From Chloroflexota bacterium (GTDB lineage Bacteria; Chloroflexota; Anaerolineae; Anaerolineales; Anaerolineaceae): 17,975 bases of DNA. The notes below the pieces were generated by a model, which was given only the letters and a program-made list of their open reading frames with translations, had not been told where the DNA came from and made no database searches. Shown here piece after piece: positions 15,233 to 17,975 of the stretch (positions within the stretch are counted from its first letter, which is position 1; the number at the start of each line of letters is the position of its first letter). The stretch lies in NCBI GenBank assembly GCA_029265085.1, contig JAJUJY010000083.1:1-17975 (forward strand). The letters run 5' to 3'. The translations under genes and the position numbers were made by a program.

Positions 15233-15994
15233 TTAATCCTCTATGATACAGCCTGAACGCTGCAGTTCAGCCGCAAGCATATCAGTTTTTCCATTTTTCG
15301 AAACAGGCCAGACACGATGAAAACTTTCTTCCATCATGACCACCTCAGAAACAGACAGATTCCTTCCAGATTCCTCTGAAGCACGCCGGACAAATAAGGC
15401 ATGCTGTGTCACGTGGCAAAGAGCTGCGCTGCTCTTTTGTTCAAACACCGGCTGGATATTTAAAATCATATCGGCAGGATCATCACGGTTCATCAGTCGG
15501 GGTTTTGGATGATTGGCATAACTTGCCTGCACGGTATACCAAATGGGTGAGTCAGAACCTAACATTGCCAAACACAATTGCGCAGCAGAGTACACAGTTT
15601 TATGGGCTGGATGCCCATATTCGCCATTTGAACCGTGGGTAATTAATACATCAGCTTTCACCAGACGCAGCGTGTCCAGCAATTCTTCTGCCAACCGGCA
15701 AATGTCATCCGTAAATGAATACAGCGTATCGCCGGGTCCAACCAGGGGATCGACATAATTTAAGAACACCAGGCTTTTGCCGCCCAATTTCTGGACTGCA
15801 CAGGCCAGCTCATGCGCGCGGACCTCTCCTAATACCTCTCGATCACAAACCGGCGGTTCACCAACCTCCCCTCCTTCACCACGAGTGGCGCAGAGATAAT
15901 GTACAGAATGACCTTTGGCTGCTAATAAGGCCAATGTACCTCCGCATAACATCGTTTCATCATCCGGGTGTGCGAAAAATGCCAGTATGTTCAT
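15233..15994 (-). CDS. PIG-L/LmbE-family deacetylase
   Basis: This 253-residue zinc-dependent N-deacetylase is of the PIG-L family (LmbE, MshB, BshB), enzymes that remove acetyl from GlcNAc-type groups in thiol cofactors, GPI precursors or antibiotics. The metal and catalytic motif AHPDDE is at residues 8-13, ATRGEGGEVG at 36-45, and the second metal-site motif GEYGHPAH at 124-131 (His128, His131). All ligands look intact, so it should be active. It has no signal peptide. GGAG lies five bases before the ATG, and the start overlaps the PyrK-like stop as ATGA. The gene is embedded between a PyrK-like and a PyrD-like gene and ends three bases before the latter. A BshB-like role is possible, but no glycosyltransferase or ligase of a thiol pathway is nearby; the substrate is unknown. 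Confidence 0.93.
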   Translation of the reverse strand: MNILAFFAHPDDETMLCGGTLALLAAKGHSVHYLCATRGEGGEVGEPPVCDREVLGEVRAHELACAVQKLGGKSLVFLNYVDPLVGPGDTLYSFTDDICRLAEELLDTLRLVKADVLITHGSNGEYGHPAHKTVYSAAQLCLAMLGSDSPIWYTVQASYANHPKPRLMNRDDPADMILNIQPVFEQKSSAALCHVTQHALFVRRASEESGRNLSVSEVVMMEESFHRVWPVSKNGKTDMLAAELQRSGCIIED

Positions 15995-16683
15995 TTTATC
16001 TCCAGGTGATTAAGATCAAATACAGGCCCATCTTTACAAGCGAATTGATATCCCTGATGCGTTAACACACTGCACACACCACATTCCGCTGTTCCACCGC
16101 AGGGCATGGGTGTTCTGAGCAAAATTTCCGCTGTAAAGGGAACACGCTGCCGTTCCAAGCCCAGGCCAAGAAGCTGACGGATCACTCTTAAATCCTCCAG
16201 GCGGATATCCGCAGCCAGATAATCTGCCCATTCCGCCACTCCAACCAGTTGATCCAATGGAAACACCTCAATTTCAGGCGTAAGTCCTTCTGGAAATTGA
16301 TCCGTATATAAAACAATATTTGCTTTTTGTTGTAGAGCCAGAGGAATTAAAGGGCTTAAACGATTGATATCGACCTGTTTCACAACCAGGGCAATCCGTC
16401 GAGCCAGCCCGGGCAAATGAAAGCCATGTCCCATCGGGCCGCGCAAGTGGATCTTCATACCAGCTGTCCAATGGTCAGGAAAATCTCCACAAAACAAAAC
16501 CCCCTCGTCTTTATCCTGCAATCCCAGAAACAAAGCCGTTGGCAGGATTTCAATCGAATCAACCGAATTAGCTAACAGGTATTGCCCTGGACCAGGACGC
16601 ATTGAAACTGGACAGGAAATCAATCCCCCTGATGCTCCCCAGATTGTTCGTATTTCAAGAAGTTCACCAACTGTTTCTGCCAT
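15991..16683 (-). CDS. Divergent PyrK-like 2Fe-2S protein
   Basis: Residues are numbered from the ATG at 16683 (230 residues). The C-terminus is that of PyrK, the electron-transfer subunit of class 1B dihydroorotate dehydrogenase: a four-Cys 2Fe-2S motif (Cys195, 201, 204 and 216) followed by KDGPVF. PGPGQYLLA (30-38) and LRGPMGHGF (80-88) also match. The first Cys gap has five residues rather than the four known in L. lactis PyrK. The FAD motif R-x-P-x-S reads ILPTALF (46-52), the GGGIG nucleotide loop is replaced by VKQVDINRL, and the late CGP motif is missing, so FAD/NAD use is doubtful. A TTG at 16731 would add 16 residues; neither start has a good ribosome-binding site. I prefer the ATG because the extra segment overlaps a palindrome and lies before the conserved domain. 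Confidence 0.72.
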   Translation of the reverse strand: MAETVGELLEIRTIWGASGGLISCPVSMRPGPGQYLLANSVDSIEILPTALFLGLQDKDEGVLFCGDFPDHWTAGMKIHLRGPMGHGFHLPGLARRIALVVKQVDINRLSPLIPLALQQKANIVLYTDQFPEGLTPEIEVFPLDQLVGVAEWADYLAADIRLEDLRVIRQLLGLGLERQRVPFTAEILLRTPMPCGGTAECGVCSVLTHQGYQFACKDGPVFDLNHLEIK

Positions 16684-16714
16684 GAATCGAATCCAATTTG
16701 ATGTGTAAGTATGG

Positions 16715-16730
16715 TGGACAACCTTGTCCA
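16715..16730. promoter_or_regulatory. Perfect palindrome TGGACAA-CC-TTGTCCA, possible operator
   Basis: Two 7-bp arms are separated by two bases, four bases from a second palindrome in the divergent control region. It touches the alternative TTG start of the PyrK-like gene. In an RNA transcribed leftward it would form a short hairpin of about 20 bases into the leader. Function as a repressor or activator site is inferred from symmetry and position. Confidence 0.45.
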
Positions 16731-16733
16731 ATC

Positions 16734-16750
16734 AATCCATATTATGGATT
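16734..16750. promoter_or_regulatory. Perfect palindrome AATCCATA-T-TATGGATT, possible operator
   Basis: Two 8-bp arms surround a single central base. It ends nine bases before the TATAAT that serves the SPFH gene, so it fills that promoter's -35 zone, and it overlaps or adjoins the predicted start of leftward transcription. A dimeric regulator bound here could control both directions. Confidence 0.5.
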
Positions 16751-16757
16751 AAACCTT

Positions 16758-16765
16758 AGTATAAT
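16758..16765. promoter_or_regulatory. Overlapping divergent -10 boxes
   Basis: On the + strand TATAAT (16760-16765) is 41 bases before the SPFH gene start. On the - strand TATACT (16763-16758) could serve the PyrK-like operon. Neither has a recognisable -35 or a TG extension, which fits promoters that need an activator. The two boxes overlap, so firing is probably mutually exclusive. Confidence 0.45.
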
Positions 16766-16806
16766 ACATCCTATCACGATCATATGTACCTAAACAGGAG
16801 GGTTAC

Positions 16807-17865
16807 GTGAACATCGCAAGTGTTTTTCAAGGAATAGCAACACTGGCCTGGCTGGCAGTTATCGGCATATTTATTTTGGCGGTTGTGCGCTCAGCCCGTA
16901 ACCGCCCAATGCGCAGTGCAGTTACGGTCGTTCTAGCCACGGTTGCTGTGGCATTGGTCTTCACCGTTGTTGCAGCCGGCCTGGTCTTTATCGAACCACA
17001 GGAACGCGGCGTAGTCATCTCAGCAGTAGCCCCTTTGGGTTACCGTGAACAGGCTCTTGAACCGGGTCTTCGCTGGATTATTCCATTTATGGAGCGGGTT
17101 GTGACCTACCCGGTGTCTCGCCAGACATACACCATGTCTATCGCTCCTTCCGAAGGCCAGGTTTATGGTGATGATTCCATTGCAGCGCGTACTTCGGACG
17201 GGCAGGAAATCTTTGTAGATGCCTCGGTAATCTATCAAATTAATCCAACCCAGGTGGTTGACGTGCATATCAAATGGCAGAACCGTTACAATGACGAATT
17301 GGTTCGTGCCCAATCCCGCGGTATTATTCGTGATGCTGTCTCGCAATTTGGCGTTGAAGAAGTTTACAGCACCCGGCGCAGCGAACTGGTTACCATGATT
17401 TCCGAAGCAATGGCAAAGAAATTGGAAGACAACGGTTTAGTTTTGGTGGACTTTGTTCTTCGTAATATCACATTCTCCCCAGAATACGCCGCCTCTATTG
17501 AACAAAAACAAATTGCTGAACAAACCGCGCAACAGGCAAAGTTTGTGGTTGAACAACGTAAGCAAGAAGCCGAACAGGCCCGCCAGGTTGCCCAGGGTAA
17601 AGCGGATGCAGCCGTGATCGAAGCCAAAGGTGCTGCCGAAGCCCAGATTATTTCGGCAGAAGCTGAAGCCAAAGCACTTGGTCTGATTGCATCGGCGATT
17701 AAAGATAATCCCGATCTGTTGACTTACCAGTACATATCTAAACTGGCGCCGTCAATTCAAACCATGCTGCTGCCCAGTAATGCCCCCTTTATCTTCCCAT
17801 TCCCTGAAGTTGGCCCGGCCCAAACTTCCACGCAAGTGAGCCCTGAGCCAGCCCCAGCGCCATAA
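16807..17865 (+). CDS. SPFH/prohibitin-family membrane protein
   Basis: This 352-residue protein has two N-terminal hydrophobic segments (about 10-27 and 38-61), then an SPFH (stomatin/prohibitin/flotillin/HflC) domain from about 63 to 230. A long Ala/Gln/Glu-rich coiled coil (about 232-292) and a hydrophobic C-terminal element follow, and a Pro-rich tail (about 333-352) closes the protein. GLRWIIPFMERVVTYPV and FVDASVIYQINP are typical prohibitin-like stretches. Such proteins form large ring scaffolds in membranes, often working with FtsH-type proteases or marking membrane domains; no protease gene is adjacent. The GTG start is well supported by AGGAGG five bases upstream. It is transcribed divergently from the PyrK-like gene, shares a palindrome-rich control region with it, and ends in its own terminator. 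Confidence 0.92.
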   Translation: MNIASVFQGIATLAWLAVIGIFILAVVRSARNRPMRSAVTVVLATVAVALVFTVVAAGLVFIEPQERGVVISAVAPLGYREQALEPGLRWIIPFMERVVTYPVSRQTYTMSIAPSEGQVYGDDSIAARTSDGQEIFVDASVIYQINPTQVVDVHIKWQNRYNDELVRAQSRGIIRDAVSQFGVEEVYSTRRSELVTMISEAMAKKLEDNGLVLVDFVLRNITFSPEYAASIEQKQIAEQTAQQAKFVVEQRKQEAEQARQVAQGKADAAVIEAKGAAEAQIISAEAEAKALGLIASAIKDNPDLLTYQYISKLAPSIQTMLLPSNAPFIFPFPEVGPAQTSTQVSPEPAPAP

Positions 17866-17906
17866 GCGGTTTCTTATTGCGTTGAATTACATCCCGTGTT
17901 AAAAAT

Positions 17907-17961
17907 AAACAGGGTGCAGTGATGTTGAAAGACGACCCGCACCCTGTTTTATTATTTTTCG
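17907..17961 (+). terminator. Intrinsic terminator after the SPFH gene
   Basis: An 11-bp perfect stem (AAACAGGGTGC with GCACCCTGTTT) encloses a 21-base loop and is followed by a T-rich run (17946-17958). The left flank is A-rich, so it may also work on the - strand. The loop is longer than usual. The last bases of the window (AGGAAGGA, 17966-17973) may be the ribosome-binding site of a gene beyond the edge. Confidence 0.8.
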
Positions 17962-17975
17962 TTTTAGGAAGGACC

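Noticed and set aside
1..17975. CRISPR arrays, tRNA or rRNA genes, insertion sequences
   Set aside because: I looked for regular direct repeats, cloverleaf-like segments with CCA ends and transposase motifs and saw none; a tRNAscan or ISfinder search would be needed for a formal negative.

Overview
The window most resembles a chromosomal segment of a Chloroflexota bacterium, probably of the Anaerolineae. This is an inference from gene styles and combinations, the moderate GC content and recurrent extended -10 promoters (TGnTATAAT type). No rRNA, tRNA or other marker in the window fixes the taxonomy. There are thirteen complete protein genes plus the 3' end of a fourteenth. I see no insertion sequence, prophage, CRISPR array or tRNA.

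Positions 1-4560 (+): a nucleoside-type uptake system of the BMP/Med family. It comprises the C-terminus of the substrate-binding lipoprotein, a terminator, a separate promoter with a hairpin over its -35 zone, a double-domain ATPase and two membrane permeases, closed by a strong terminator. Positions 4561-8397 (+): a promoter, then a NatA-like exporter ATPase, two paralogous ABC-2 permeases and a small VanZ-like membrane protein, tightly packed and probably one transcript. Positions 8398-10985 (+): a promoter and a leader of about 170 nt with several potential hairpins, then transcription termination factor rho, whose stop overlaps the start of a membrane-anchored LysM/M23 cell-wall peptidase. 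A convergent, apparently bidirectional terminator follows.

Positions 11038-16731 (-), read right to left: a divergent PyrK-like 2Fe-2S protein, a PIG-L/LmbE deacetylase, a truncated PyrD-like barrel protein, a MEMO1-family protein and the primosomal helicase PriA. The first three are coupled by a 4-bp overlap and a 3-bp gap. The PyrD-like and PyrK-like proteins both lack the hallmark catalytic or cofactor residues of class 1B dihydroorotate dehydrogenase. They therefore look like a repurposed redox pair, or a non-redox pair, built around a deacetylase. This is the most unusual locus in the window.

Positions 16684-16806 are a divergent control region with two perfect palindromes between the PyrK-like gene and a prohibitin/SPFH membrane protein (16807-17865, +), which ends in its own terminator. 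Functional names rest on motifs read by eye. Promoters and leaders are pattern-based predictions.
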